This document shows, in pieces, positions 44,070 to 52,947 of a stretch of 60,893 bases of DNA; positions within the stretch are counted from its first letter, which is position 1; each line of letters begins with the position of its first letter. The stretch covers positions 1 to 60,893 of the forward strand of contig JBFIJN010000003.1 of the NCBI GenBank assembly GCA_041600735.1. Reading direction: 5' to 3'. Under the pieces are notes generated by a model. The model was not told the DNA's origin and did not search any database. It saw only the letters and a list, made by a program, of their open reading frames with translations. Position numbers and translations under genes: made by a program. The DNA comes from Paraliomyxa sp041600735 (GTDB lineage: Bacteria > Myxococcota_A > Polyangia > Nannocystales > Nannocystaceae).

Positions 44070-45629
44070 ATGGGTCGCGCCACGCTGCGAGCGCCAGCGA
44101 TCGCGATCGCGACGTGCCTGCTCGTGATCGCCGCGTGTCGCAGCGACGAGCCCGCCCCCGCGAGCAGCGAGAGCGAGAGCGGAGCTTCGGAGGGGATCGA
44201 GGGCTCGTCGAGCGGCGAGGCCGAGCCCACGTTGTGCCCACCCGGACAAGCGCGTGCCTGCTACGAGGGCCCGCCGGGGACCGAGGGCGTGGGGGCCTGT
44301 GCCGCGGGGCAGCAGCAGTGCGCGGCCGATGGGAGCGCCTGGTCGGCGTGCGTCGAGCAGGTGTGGCCCGAGCCTCAGGAGCGCTGCGATACCCCCGCGG
44401 ACGACGACTGCGACGGGCTCACGCTATGCGAGCCCACGCTCGAGTGGTGGCAGGCGCATCCGCGGTGGGTGAACGGGCTGGTCCCGCGCGAAGACGGCGG
44501 GGTCGTGCTCGTGGGGATGTACGGCGACGCGGAATTCGACGGCAAGGACGACGGGCTGTTCGTGCGCGCGCTCGATGCCCAAGGCCGTCTCGTGTGGGAG
44601 CGTACCGGCACCCCGCCCTCGTACCAGTGGCCCTCGGCCGTGGCGGTCGATCCCGCAGGCGACATCGTCGTCGCGGGGAGCTACCTCGGCGCGCCCAGCT
44701 TGGGGGGCCCCCGGCTGCCCGCGGCGGCCGGCTACAGCGCGTTCGCGGTGCGCTACACGAGCGCAGGCGAGCACGTATGGAGCCACGCGATCGACTCCGA
44801 CAGCTACATCGCGGCCGCGGTCGACGATGCAGGGACGACCTACTTGGTGGGTGGCAGCATCGCGACCGACGAGATCCGTGGCCCGCTCGCGGGGGAATTC
44901 TTCCTGACGGCGATCGACGGCACGGGAGCGCTCTCGTGGATCCAGGTCGGTCACGCGAGCTTCGGGGTCTACGAGGGGACCGCCGCGCTCGCCGTCACCG
45001 AGACCCAGGAGCTCGCGCTGCTGCTGGCCAGCGGCGGCACCGACCTCGAGCTCGGCGGCATGCGCATGCCGAGCGACGGCTACGAGCCGTTCTTGGTGCG
45101 CATGGCCCTCGACGGCACCCCGCTCGGGTACCAACGCCTCACGCAGGGCGTGCCGTGGGCGGTCGGAGCGGTGCAGGTGTTCGCGCGCCCCGGAGGGCTG
45201 ATGACGATCTCCAACGTGGGGACGACCATCGACGGCCTGAGCCAGGCCGGGCTGCTCATGGTCGGGTTCGACACGGCCTTCGATCCGATCTCGAGCAGCT
45301 TCGTGGTCGGCCAGAACATCGGCTTGCAAGCGGCCGCGCTCCACCCCGACGGGACGACGGTGTTCGCGACGCGGTTCACCGGGCTCCTCGAGCTGGGCCC
45401 GATCGGCGTGGGTGTGCAGGGCGGTGTCTACGGCACCGCGTTCGCGGCAGTCGATGATGCAGGGAATGCCCGATGGGCCGAGGTGCTGTACTCGAACACG
45501 TACACCGAGGCTCCAGCCGTGACCGCGGCCCCAGACGGTGCGGTGTACTTCTTGGCCGATGTCTACTCCGGCGCCGTGATCGACGAGGTGTCGGTGAACG
45601 GGATGATCGTGGGCAAGCTGCGACCATGA
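44070..45629 (+). CDS. repeat beta-propeller-like lipoprotein
   Basis: 519 residues from ATG 44070, which gives a compact signal peptide with lipobox VIAAC (about Cys23); ATG 44052 overlaps the TatD stop and would give a longer n-region. A Ser/Glu-rich linker is followed by a Cys-rich module (CPPGQARACYEG, GACAAGQQQC, AACVEQVW-like, CDTPADDDCDG) like those in MopE-type proteins. From about 145, blades of the form VVLVGMYGDAEFDGK - DDGLFVRALDAQGRLVW - AVDPAGDIVVAGSYLG recur, as in SBBP/delta-60 type propellers. Function is probably surface binding; no enzyme motif is seen. Confidence 0.78.
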   Translation: MGRATLRAPAIAIATCLLVIAACRSDEPAPASSESESGASEGIEGSSSGEAEPTLCPPGQARACYEGPPGTEGVGACAAGQQQCAADGSAWSACVEQVWPEPQERCDTPADDDCDGLTLCEPTLEWWQAHPRWVNGLVPREDGGVVLVGMYGDAEFDGKDDGLFVRALDAQGRLVWERTGTPPSYQWPSAVAVDPAGDIVVAGSYLGAPSLGGPRLPAAAGYSAFAVRYTSAGEHVWSHAIDSDSYIAAAVDDAGTTYLVGGSIATDEIRGPLAGEFFLTAIDGTGALSWIQVGHASFGVYEGTAALAVTETQELALLLASGGTDLELGGMRMPSDGYEPFLVRMALDGTPLGYQRLTQGVPWAVGAVQVFARPGGLMTISNVGTTIDGLSQAGLLMVGFDTAFDPISSSFVVGQNIGLQAAALHPDGTTVFATRFTGLLELGPIGVGVQGGVYGTAFAAVDDAGNARWAEVLYSNTYTEAPAVTAAPDGAVYFLADVYSGAVIDEVSVNGMIVGKLRP

Positions 45630-45655
45630 GCGCCCGGTCGGCCCGCGATCTGGGC

Positions 45656-45661
45656 TAGGCT
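45656..45661 (+). promoter_or_regulatory. TAGGCT box, leaderless start at 45669
   Basis: TAGGCT ends seven bases before the ATG with no Shine-Dalgarno. The preceding gene stops only 26 bases upstream of the box. Confidence 0.55.
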
Positions 45662-45668
45662 CGACGGG

Positions 45669-47732
45669 ATGGCGTGGGGGCACGGTGGGCGATGGCTGAG
45701 CGCGGGATGGATTGCGCTGGGCGTGTGCGGGGGCGCGTGCGGGGGCGGGCAGGCGGCCGACGAGGGGCGCGACGCGAGCGCGGGGGCGACGACCAGCGAC
45801 GGTAGCGGCGTGGATCCATCCGCGGGCGGGTCGACCCGCGGCGGTCTCGACTCGACCGGCAGCACGGGCTCCGGGGGCACCGACGAGGGTGGCCAGGACA
45901 CCGGCATGCCGCTGCTCGAGTGCGATGCGACCACGACGGGGGCCGACGCGGCGCCCCCCGACGACCATGGCTTTGCCGTGGAGCCGCCGCGGATGGCCTC
46001 GAGCGAGGCATTCTATGGCTACGAGGTGCGCACCCGCATTGGCGACTGCTCGACCGATCGCGTGCGCTGGACGCTGGTGGCCGGTCCGCCGGGCAGTCGC
46101 TTGGAGGTCGGCAACCAGCTGCTGAGCCCCGGCGAGTCGCTCCAGTGGGAGGACGGCGGCAGCGCACGCGAGCGGGCCAAGCTCACCTGGGATCTCGCGG
46201 GGGTGGAGCCCGGGTGTCACCACCTCGAGCTCGCGTGGCAAGCGTGGCTCGATTGCGGGGCCTTCGATAGCGGAAGCTGGGGGCCCACGCTCACGCAGGC
46301 GTGGGATCTCGCCGTGCGCGAGAATCACTGGTGGTCGGGCGATCTGCACGTGCACACGCGCCACAGCGAGCGCGGCGACGAGGCCGGCGGCGCGCAGGCC
46401 TACTACGATCGCATGACGAACGCGACGACCGACGATGCCGGCAACGACTTCGCCGACCGCCGCCTGGGCTCGCTGCGCGGGCGCCTGCACTGGCTGGTGT
46501 TCTCCGAGCACACCAACAACGAGCAAGAAGAGTGCGGGCGGCACTTTGCCGAGTGGTGTGCCGAGGGCGAGGGGCCCGAGGTCGCCACCGGGCGCGACGT
46601 GGTGCGAGCGATCACCGAGAGCGACCCCAGCACGCTGTTGGTGGTGGGCTCGGAGATCTCCAACAAGTTCGACGGCCACTTTGGCTTCCTGCCGCGCAAC
46701 CCGTTCCCGGGCCATCCGGTGTACGCCCCGGGCTACGTCGAGGACCCGACCGACTACGACCACGACGCGGGCTACGGCCCGGGGATCTTCCGCGAGCGCT
46801 GGGTCGACGACGCCGCCACCAATGCCGAGCAGCTCGCGCTCATTCGCGAGATGGGAGGCCTCTCGATCGTGAACCACGAGTCGGCCGTGGCCCCGTGGGT
46901 GGAGTACGACTGGAGCAGCCTGGACTTCGATGGCCTCGAGGTGTGGAACGGCGGCAACCGCCACGACCAAGATGACGACAGCGCGTACAACGGCGGGCTC
47001 GATCTCAACGGCGTGGTCTCGGGCGACGAGCTGAGCACCGAGATCCCCGAGCGGCCGATCGAGCGCTCGTGGGTGGGCATGCTCAAGACCGGTCGCTGGC
47101 CGCTGGCGCTGGTCGGCGGCAGCGACGTGCACGACTCGGGCGAGGTCGTGTGCGGCGGGTTCGCGTGCGATCCCACCAACGCGGAGTTTGCCTCGCCGAC
47201 CACGACCACGTGGGCGCCAACGTTCGTGTGGACCAACGGGAGCGACGGGGTGCTCGATGGCCTCGCCGCGGGGCGTGTGGTCGTCCATGATCGCAGCACG
47301 TTCATCGATCTGCGCGTCGCGCATGCCGACCACGAGCACGTGGTAGGCGACACGATCGACTACGTCGCCGGCGAGCCGCTGCAGCTGCGCGCGTTCGGGC
47401 GCGTGTCGGACTACATCGATGGAGACGATCGCGTGCTGCTGATCTTGGGCACGAGCGGCGATCCGAGCGATGCGACGGTCGACGTGCTCTACAACTCGGA
47501 GGACGCCACCCACTTCGTGCAGCCGCTGGTGGGCAGCGACGAGGCCCAGCGCATCCGCCCCGACAGCAACTTCGATCGAGGCGTCGAGCTCAGCGTGTCC
47601 GCGGCGCAGCTCGGTGCAGCGGGCACGTACTTCGTGTGGGCGCAGCTGCTGCCCTGGCACAACCCGCTCTACGCGTACGGCAACGGCCGCGACCACGCGC
47701 TCACGGGCGCGGTGCGGCTGCGGGCGCAGTAG
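45669..47732 (+). CDS. PHP-type (CehA/McbA-like) metallohydrolase lipoprotein
   Basis: 687 residues. Lipobox VCGGAC (about Cys24) and a Ser/Thr/Gly linker to about 80. A beta-sandwich-like domain covers about 95-215. The PHP domain starts WWSGDLHVHTRHSERGDEAGG near 220 (HxH metal site), continues LVFSEHTNNEQEE, VVGSEISN and LSIVNHESAVAPWVEYDW, and ends LALVGGSDVHDSGE. PHP proteins use a polynuclear metal centre to cleave phosphoesters or carbamate-type bonds; CehA/McbA members are the secreted branch. Substrate unknown. The last 121 bases of sequence similarity (47601-47721) recur inverted at 48061-48181. Confidence 0.85.
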   Translation: MAWGHGGRWLSAGWIALGVCGGACGGGQAADEGRDASAGATTSDGSGVDPSAGGSTRGGLDSTGSTGSGGTDEGGQDTGMPLLECDATTTGADAAPPDDHGFAVEPPRMASSEAFYGYEVRTRIGDCSTDRVRWTLVAGPPGSRLEVGNQLLSPGESLQWEDGGSARERAKLTWDLAGVEPGCHHLELAWQAWLDCGAFDSGSWGPTLTQAWDLAVRENHWWSGDLHVHTRHSERGDEAGGAQAYYDRMTNATTDDAGNDFADRRLGSLRGRLHWLVFSEHTNNEQEECGRHFAEWCAEGEGPEVATGRDVVRAITESDPSTLLVVGSEISNKFDGHFGFLPRNPFPGHPVYAPGYVEDPTDYDHDAGYGPGIFRERWVDDAATNAEQLALIREMGGLSIVNHESAVAPWVEYDWSSLDFDGLEVWNGGNRHDQDDDSAYNGGLDLNGVVSGDELSTEIPERPIERSWVGMLKTGRWPLALVGGSDVHDSGEVVCGGFACDPTNAEFASPTTTTWAPTFVWTNGSDGVLDGLAAGRVVVHDRSTFIDLRVAHADHEHVVGDTIDYVAGEPLQLRAFGRVSDYIDGDDRVLLILGTSGDPSDATVDVLYNSEDATHFVQPLVGSDEAQRIRPDSNFDRGVELSVSAAQLGAAGTYFVWAQLLPWHNPLYAYGNGRDHALTGAVRLRAQ
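47601..47721 (+). repeat. left arm of 121-bp inverted duplication
   Basis: This segment encodes AAQLGAAGTYFVWAQLLPWH and onward at the end of the PHP lipoprotein. It matches the reverse complement of 48061-48181 at 120 of 121 positions by eye (the only difference is C at 47633). The arms are separated by 339 bases. Similarity stops sharply at both ends. Confidence 0.92.
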
Positions 47733-47736
47733 CGCG

Positions 47737-48448
47737 TCAGCTCCACAGCGCTCGCCGCAGCTCGTCGAACAGCTGTCGGCTGATCGCGGCGTCGGGGAGG
47801 CCCGCGTGATCGCGCAGCGCGGGATCACGCGGCGTCGTCACGGCCAACTCGAGCGCATCGACGGCACCGCGGCGAGCATCGTCGAGGCGCGCGACCGCCT
47901 CGCGCGGGAGCTGCGTGCGCGCCCAACGGTCGATGTCCCACGAGAGCTGCGCGTGGCGAGCCTCATCTCGAGCAATGCCGACCATCGCGTCGCGCAAGCC
48001 CGGGTCCTTGGCGAGTCGGGCCTGGCAGTGGGCCTCGAGCGCGGCCCAGGTCTCGCGCACGCAGCCGCACCGCGCCCGTGAGCGCGTGGTCGCGGCCGTT
48101 GCCGTACGCGTAGAGCGGGTTGTGCCAGGGCAGCAGCTGCGCCCACACCAAGTACGTGCCCGCTGCACCGAGCTGCGCCGCCGAGGGATCGTTGGTCGAC
48201 CACGAGCACCCGGCATCGACCGAGGTCCCCAGCTCGGCGCACATCGTCACGCACGCATTCTGGTCCTCGCTCTGCTCGAGCATCGCGTGCTGAGCGGCAT
48301 CGATCATGTAGACGTCGGTGATGACTTCGTCGCACGAGCCACTGCCGTCCGCGGAGCTGTCCATGAAACAGCCCGCGACCAAACCGGCCAGGAGCGCCGC
48401 GATGGAAGGGATCGCACTCGTCTTGGTGACTCGCATCGTGGTGCTCAT
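47737..48448 (-). pseudogene. ferritin-like lipoprotein gene broken by an inverted insert
   Basis: On the minus strand a lipoprotein begins at 48448 (or 48460) with a signal peptide and lipobox GLVAGC, then CDEVITDVYMIDAAQ and CVTMCAELGTSVDAGCSW, as in ferritin-like lipoproteins I recall from Nannocystaceae. At 48181 it runs into a reversed copy of the PHP gene end. After the copy, at 48060, normal ferritin-like C-terminal sequence resumes in another frame (ETWAALEAHCQARLAKDPGL, GIARDEARHAQLSWDIDRWA) to a stop at 47737. The middle of the family, including the first metal-binding helices, is missing. The frame through the insert stops at 47963, so at most a hybrid lipoprotein could be made. 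Confidence 0.8.
48061..48181 (-). repeat. right arm of 121-bp inverted duplication
   Basis: Reversed copy of 47601-47721. Since the sequence is in frame and meaningful at the end of the PHP gene but foreign within the ferritin-like gene, the copying went from the PHP gene into this locus. The junction at 48061 shares GGCTGC with the resumed ferritin-like sequence, a possible microhomology. Confidence 0.92.
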
Positions 48449-48463
48449 GGCGCTCGCCATCGA

Positions 48464-51400
48464 TCATGCCAGAGCCGACAGCCGTGCGCGGGCGCGCTTC
48501 TCGAAGTGCCCGGAGCGGTCGGCCGCCTGCGCACGCTCGTACATGCGCACGGCCTGGGCTGGTCGGCGCAGCCCCTCCATGGCCACGCCGGCCGCATACA
48601 AGCGCCCGACGTCGAACTCGGCGTCCCAGCTGCGAATCCCGCGAGCACGCGTGCGCTTGAGCAGCCCGAGGGCGCGACCGGGGGCGAGCTGAGCGAGCGC
48701 CTCGACGGCGTAGACATCCATCGACTCGTGCTCGCGGTGCTGCTGCCACAGCGCCGCCGCCATCGGCTCGGCGAGCAGCTCTCGCGCACGAGCTGCTGCG
48801 CCGGCGTGGCTCAGCATCCACACCAGCTGCTGGCAGCCCCGCAGCGGCAGGCGCTCGGGATGCCGAATGACCGCGAGCAAGGCCAACGCCAGCTCGGAGC
48901 GCCCGCCGAGCTCCGGCAGGGCGAGCACCATGGGGGCGAGCACCTCGTCGAGCTTGGGCCGGCCGAACGCCTCGAGCACCAGCCCCGGGAGCTCCGCGGG
49001 GGCCGTCTGCGCCAGCGCCTGGCGAAACGCCGAGCCCTCCTCCAGTGCGGCGAACTGTCCCGCGATGTCCACCGGACCGTCGTCGTACCAGTCGCTCGCC
49101 AGCAGCAGGGGCACGGTCGCGCGGCCCACCACGGCCGTGCCCATGGCCTCGGCGAGGTCCCGCGCGAACGCGACCGAGTGCTCCTCGAAGCCGGCCGTGC
49201 GATCGTGACAGTAGGCGTGAAACGCCAGCACCGAGCCCTCCGCGGTGAGACACAGCAAGCGCCGGCCGAGCACGCGGCCACGCGCATCACGGGCATAGAG
49301 CACCCGCTTGTTGACGTCGGCGGCGTTGGCAAACACGGAGAAGAAGTTGCACTGACCTGGGCTGAGGCACGTGCCAAAGTGTCGGCCCATGTGAAACACC
49401 TCGAGCGGATCGTCCTCGAGCGAGAGCCTCATCCTCGCGTTGCCGTGCCCGACTTCGATCGTGCCGATCCCGTCCAGCCACGGCCCGACTTCCACGCCTC
49501 GTGCAGTGAGCGTGGCCAAGAATGCGGCGTTGGCCGGGTGCTCGCGAAGATCCCAGGGTGGCGTGCCATTGCGCGCGCGCATGATCGTGCGCACGAGCTG
49601 GCGGATCGGCGCGGACAGGCGGCGCAGCGGGACCAATAACGCGAGCACGCGTTCCTCCAGCGCCCACGCAGGCGCGCGCTCGAAGCCGAGCTCGCGAGCG
49701 ACGGCACCGGGAAGCAGCGCATCGGCGGCGTCCTCGAGCGCCGCGAGCCTAGCCAGCGCGCCGCGACGGCGCAGCTTGGCGCGGAGCCGCTCGAGCTTGG
49801 CCGGCGAGGGGGTGAGCGCGGGCTCGGCCTGGCGACGCGCGAGCGTGCGCAAGCGTGTCTCGAGCGCGCCCCGGCGCTCGGCCGAGGCCTCCTGCAACAG
49901 CCGCTCGACCGCGCGCCGCTCGTCGTCGATGGCCGCGGCGCCGTGGTGGATCGAGCGCAGCAGCTTGGCCGCGAGCGCCTCCGCCTGCGGGGTTTGATCG
50001 CACAGCCACGCGAGATCGTCGTGGAGCGCCGCCGGGTAGCTCGCGATCCACTCGCGAGCGCCCGCAGAGCTCGACGGCGGCGGGCGCAGCGGATCGCCCA
50101 GCGCATGCAGCACGGCCAGCTTGCGCCCGCACTGCACCAGCGGGCCGAGGTCGGCATCGAGCAACAGCGCGCGCAGCAGCGGCAGCGGACCGCGGCCCAG
50201 CGCCGAGCCCATGCCATCCACGAGCGCCTCGGGCGAGAGCCCGGTCTCGCTCTCGATGCGCTCGAGCGCCTGCACCACGGCGGCATAGCCCGCGGGCTCC
50301 GGCGCGCACACGCGCCACGCCGCGCGCAGCGTTGCGGTGGAGATCCACGTGTCATGGTGCTCGGCCTCGTAGAGCACCACCGCCAAGCGAGCGGCGAGCT
50401 CGGCGTCGTGCAGCGCCTCGAGCTGGCGCACCACGGCATCGGTCACGTTGCCCAGCTCGATCGCGGGCGCATGCGCCTCGAGCCAGCGTAGCGCCTGGAA
50501 GAAGCGACCGATGTCCGCGAGCTCGAGCTCCGCGGGCTCGAGCAGATCTTGATCGATGGACGACCCTCCCCGCCCGCGCGCCGCAATGCCACACGCATCG
50601 TCGTACCAGGGGCTCAGCCGCGCGGAGGTGATCGGGCGACCGCGCAAGAACTCATCGGACGCACGCAGCAGCACTGGCAATCGCCGCGGGCTCCACCACG
50701 CATGCGGGGAGGCGTGCAGGTAGCTCCACTGGATCGCGAGGCCCGCACGCACGATCGCGAGCTCCGGGCCCGCGAGGCGCGTGAGCACGCGACCCGCGGG
50801 CGCATGGCCGTCGCCGAAGCCGCTCTCGGCCAGCGGCCGCAGCGACTCGAGCAGGACCGGCAGCGGTAGCTCCCCGGGCTTGCGCCGGCGCAGCGCGACG
50901 ATCTGCTGGCGCAGGGAAGCCAGCTTGCGCTTGCGCTGCGGGGTATCGTCTTCGTGGTTGCGGATCGAGTGACCGTGGCTCACCAGCTTGCGCATTGGCG
51001 GCCACCACTCCACCCACTCGTGCACCACGGGCAGCGGATCGCAGCGCTCGAGCAACGTCAGCCAGCGCTTGGCCGTGGCGGAGTCCTGCGCCAGCAGCCA
51101 GCGCACCGCGCCGGCCAATCCCTCGGGTAACCCGACCTCGGGCTCGGGCGGCGCGGGCCTCCCGGGGTGCTGGAGCATCGCGTCGGCCTCCTGGCAGAAG
51201 CCCGCGGCCGCATGCGTGGGGGTGCAATAGATCGAGGGCTCGCCGAGCAGCCGCATGAGCGGCGCGGGGGCCTTGGGCCCCACGAGGGCGGCAAGGTGCA
51301 CACACTGCACGCCGAGCGTGCGCGCGACCTCGGGCTCGAGCTGCTCGTGCATCACGGTGAGCGCGGCCGCCTCGCGCTCGACCCACGCGAGCGCCTTGGC

Positions 51401-51862
51401 TGCGCTCGCCGCCCGGGTGGCCAGCACCCACGACAACGCCTCCACGAGGCCGCGCAAGGCCGGGTGCTCGCGGGTCAACGCCGAGGCGCGCGCCCGAGCG
51501 GTGCGCGAGTGGATCGTGGTCGCACCAAACAGCTCTCCGGGCAGCGCCTGTCCGTGGTGCACCGAGGGCTTGATCGCCGCTAGCACCTCGCTCACCGCCC
51601 CGCGCCAGGCATCGACATCGCCGACGAGCACGGGCAGCGCGCGCGGGAATTCTCCGCACAGCTTGTTCGCCGCGTAGGTGGCGCGGCGCAGGTGGTCCCG
51701 CGTGAGCACCAGCGGCGCCTCCGGGGGCTCGCCCTGCTGCGGCACCACCACCCAGCCCTGCGCGCTCGGATAGCCCTCGAGCCACCCGAGCTTGGCCTTC
51801 ATCAGCATGCGCGCGCGGGCGAGGCCGGTCGCCTTCTTGTTCGTGGCAGCGTGGGGTCGCAT
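48464..51862 (-). CDS. large hypothetical protein with a PcfJ-like patch
   Basis: 1132 residues, no signal peptide or clear membrane span. The first 770 residues are mostly helical with leucine-rich, HEAT-like stretches (AAALTVMHEQLEPEVARTLG, LPLLRALLLDADLGPLVQCG). At about 795-880 there is a distinct beta-rich patch: GNARMRLSLEDDPLEVFHMG, then GTCLSPGQCNFFSVFANAAD, NKRVLYARDARGRVLGRRLL and FHAYCHD. The G-x-C-L pattern followed by a Lys and R-x-G-R-x-L resembles the core of PcfJ-type conjugation-associated proteins, but the match is weak. HEAT/TPR-like helices end the protein. A TACGCT box lies 14 bases before the ATG. Function unknown. Confidence 0.7.
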   Translation of the reverse strand: MRPHAATNKKATGLARARMLMKAKLGWLEGYPSAQGWVVVPQQGEPPEAPLVLTRDHLRRATYAANKLCGEFPRALPVLVGDVDAWRGAVSEVLAAIKPSVHHGQALPGELFGATTIHSRTARARASALTREHPALRGLVEALSWVLATRAASAAKALAWVEREAAALTVMHEQLEPEVARTLGVQCVHLAALVGPKAPAPLMRLLGEPSIYCTPTHAAAGFCQEADAMLQHPGRPAPPEPEVGLPEGLAGAVRWLLAQDSATAKRWLTLLERCDPLPVVHEWVEWWPPMRKLVSHGHSIRNHEDDTPQRKRKLASLRQQIVALRRRKPGELPLPVLLESLRPLAESGFGDGHAPAGRVLTRLAGPELAIVRAGLAIQWSYLHASPHAWWSPRRLPVLLRASDEFLRGRPITSARLSPWYDDACGIAARGRGGSSIDQDLLEPAELELADIGRFFQALRWLEAHAPAIELGNVTDAVVRQLEALHDAELAARLAVVLYEAEHHDTWISTATLRAAWRVCAPEPAGYAAVVQALERIESETGLSPEALVDGMGSALGRGPLPLLRALLLDADLGPLVQCGRKLAVLHALGDPLRPPPSSSAGAREWIASYPAALHDDLAWLCDQTPQAEALAAKLLRSIHHGAAAIDDERRAVERLLQEASAERRGALETRLRTLARRQAEPALTPSPAKLERLRAKLRRRGALARLAALEDAADALLPGAVARELGFERAPAWALEERVLALLVPLRRLSAPIRQLVRTIMRARNGTPPWDLREHPANAAFLATLTARGVEVGPWLDGIGTIEVGHGNARMRLSLEDDPLEVFHMGRHFGTCLSPGQCNFFSVFANAADVNKRVLYARDARGRVLGRRLLCLTAEGSVLAFHAYCHDRTAGFEEHSVAFARDLAEAMGTAVVGRATVPLLLASDWYDDGPVDIAGQFAALEEGSAFRQALAQTAPAELPGLVLEAFGRPKLDEVLAPMVLALPELGGRSELALALLAVIRHPERLPLRGCQQLVWMLSHAGAAARARELLAEPMAAALWQQHREHESMDVYAVEALAQLAPGRALGLLKRTRARGIRSWDAEFDVGRLYAAGVAMEGLRRPAQAVRMYERAQAADRSGHFEKRARARLSALA

Positions 51863-51936
51863 CGACGGGTGGCCCTAGCGTATCGCGAGCGCGCACCCAC
51901 TGGACACTCGCGAGACGAGCACTGCATGCTGTCCGC

Positions 51937-52389
51937 ATGTGTCGCTACGGCTTTGGCAACTACAAGCCGCACTTCGCCTGCTTCGCGTGCCGCAAGGCGT
52001 GGAAGCGGCGGCTACGAGACGACGTGGATCCCGACGGCGACGATCACCCCGCCCGCTGCCCCGAGTGCCGCGCGCCGATGGCCGAGATGGGGCTCGACTT
52101 CCAGGCGCCGCCCCAGAGCAAGGTTCGGGCGTGGCGCGTGCTCGAGACCCTGTGGGAAGTGGGTCAGACGTTTCATTCGTGCGGCTGCGGAGGGCCCGGC
52201 TATCGCCCGCGCGATCCCGTCGCGCTGCGGGTGTACTTGCATGAGATCTTGGTCGGGTTTCGCTACAACCTCGCCGCCTGGCAGGCCGAGGCCGCGCCGC
52301 ACCTCGCCGAGAACCGCCGCAGCGCGATCGCGACATGGTCGGGGCGGATCGCGAGGGCCGAGGCCGCGCTCGAGCGCCTCGGCGGGTGA
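51937..52389 (+). CDS. hypothetical zinc-ribbon-like protein
   Basis: 150 residues, cytoplasmic. Two CxxC pairs (FACFACRKAWKRRLR and ARCPECRAPMAEMGLDF) form a likely zinc ribbon in the first 55 residues. HSCGCGGPGYRPRDP adds further cysteines. A conserved-looking FQAPPQSKVRAWRVLETLWE and a C-terminal helix (RSAIATWSGRIARAEAALERL) complete it. The family is unnamed to me. The gene is divergent from the 1132-residue gene and convergent with the Nudix gene. Confidence 0.7.
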   Translation: MCRYGFGNYKPHFACFACRKAWKRRLRDDVDPDGDDHPARCPECRAPMAEMGLDFQAPPQSKVRAWRVLETLWEVGQTFHSCGCGGPGYRPRDPVALRVYLHEILVGFRYNLAAWQAEAAPHLAENRRSAIATWSGRIARAEAALERLGG

Positions 52390-52392
52390 GGC

Positions 52393-52412
52393 GCTCGCCG
52401 CTAGCGGCGAGC
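52393..52412. terminator. 20-bp perfect palindrome between convergent genes
   Basis: GCTCGCCG-CTAG-CGGCGAGC is a perfect palindrome with the Nudix stop codon at its centre. It sits four bases after the plus-strand stop at 52389, so both transcripts could form the same hairpin. Confidence 0.6.
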
Positions 52413-52832
52413 CGGCGGCACCACGCCGCGCAGGTACGCATCGTAGTCCGCGAGGATCAGCGCATGATCGAACGCGAGCGGCGGCAGCTCGTCGAGCGAG
52501 TAGAAGCGAGCATCGGAAGCATCGTCGCCCCCCGTGGGCGTCTCGTCGGAGTCGGCCAGGAACACCATCGAGAGCGTGTGCTGTCGCGGATCTCGAGTCG
52601 GGCTGGAGTACACGTGAAACAGCCGCTGGATCCGCGTTGTGACATCGATGCCGGTCTCCTCGAGCACCTCGCGCGCCGCACCATCGGCCGCAAATTCACC
52701 GTAGTCGAGGAAGCCGCCGGGCAGCGCCCAGCCGTGCGGCGGGTTGACGCGCTCGATCAGCAGCACACTGCGAGGATCGTCGGGACGGTGAACGATGACA
52801 TCGACGGTAGGAACGGGATTGCGGTAGGCCAT
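52401..52832 (-). CDS. Nudix hydrolase
   Basis: 143 residues from ATG 52832. The Nudix box is complete: G-F-L-D-Y-G-E, seven residues, R-E-V-L-E-E-T-G-I (about 40-62), with the preceding PPHGWALPGG. The N-terminal VPTVDVIVHRPD, LLIERVNPP and the SSPTRDPRQHTLSMVFLA strand resemble ADP-ribose or NADH pyrophosphatase-like members. It hydrolyses a nucleoside diphosphate linked to another group; the exact substrate cannot be told. The 5' end touches the region upstream of the divergent NTF2-like gene. Confidence 0.92.
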   Translation of the reverse strand: MAYRNPVPTVDVIVHRPDDPRSVLLIERVNPPHGWALPGGFLDYGEFAADGAAREVLEETGIDVTTRIQRLFHVYSSPTRDPRQHTLSMVFLADSDETPTGGDDASDARFYSLDELPPLAFDHALILADYDAYLRGVVPPARR

Positions 52833-52947
52833 GGCTGAGCGAGTCCTGGATGATGGCTCTACCACGATGCGGGCGCGGACTACACGGCCGGAGCCGCGAG
52901 CGCTTGCCGCGTGCGCTTCGGCCCGCACGCTGGTAGAACGACCCACG

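Noticed and set aside
44424..47828. 1134-codon open frame on the minus strand opposite the propeller and PHP lipoproteins
   Set aside because: It has no signal or family pattern, and both plus-strand genes have lipoboxes and domain motifs.
47601..48181. Inverted repeats as the ends of an insertion sequence
   Set aside because: No transposase between the arms, no target duplication seen, and one arm is native coding sequence of the PHP gene; a local duplication fits better.
52831..52947. Upstream extension of the NTF2-like gene from ATG 52831
   Set aside because: The added residues are low-complexity, overlap the Nudix start region and precede a better GTG with a start-proximal box.
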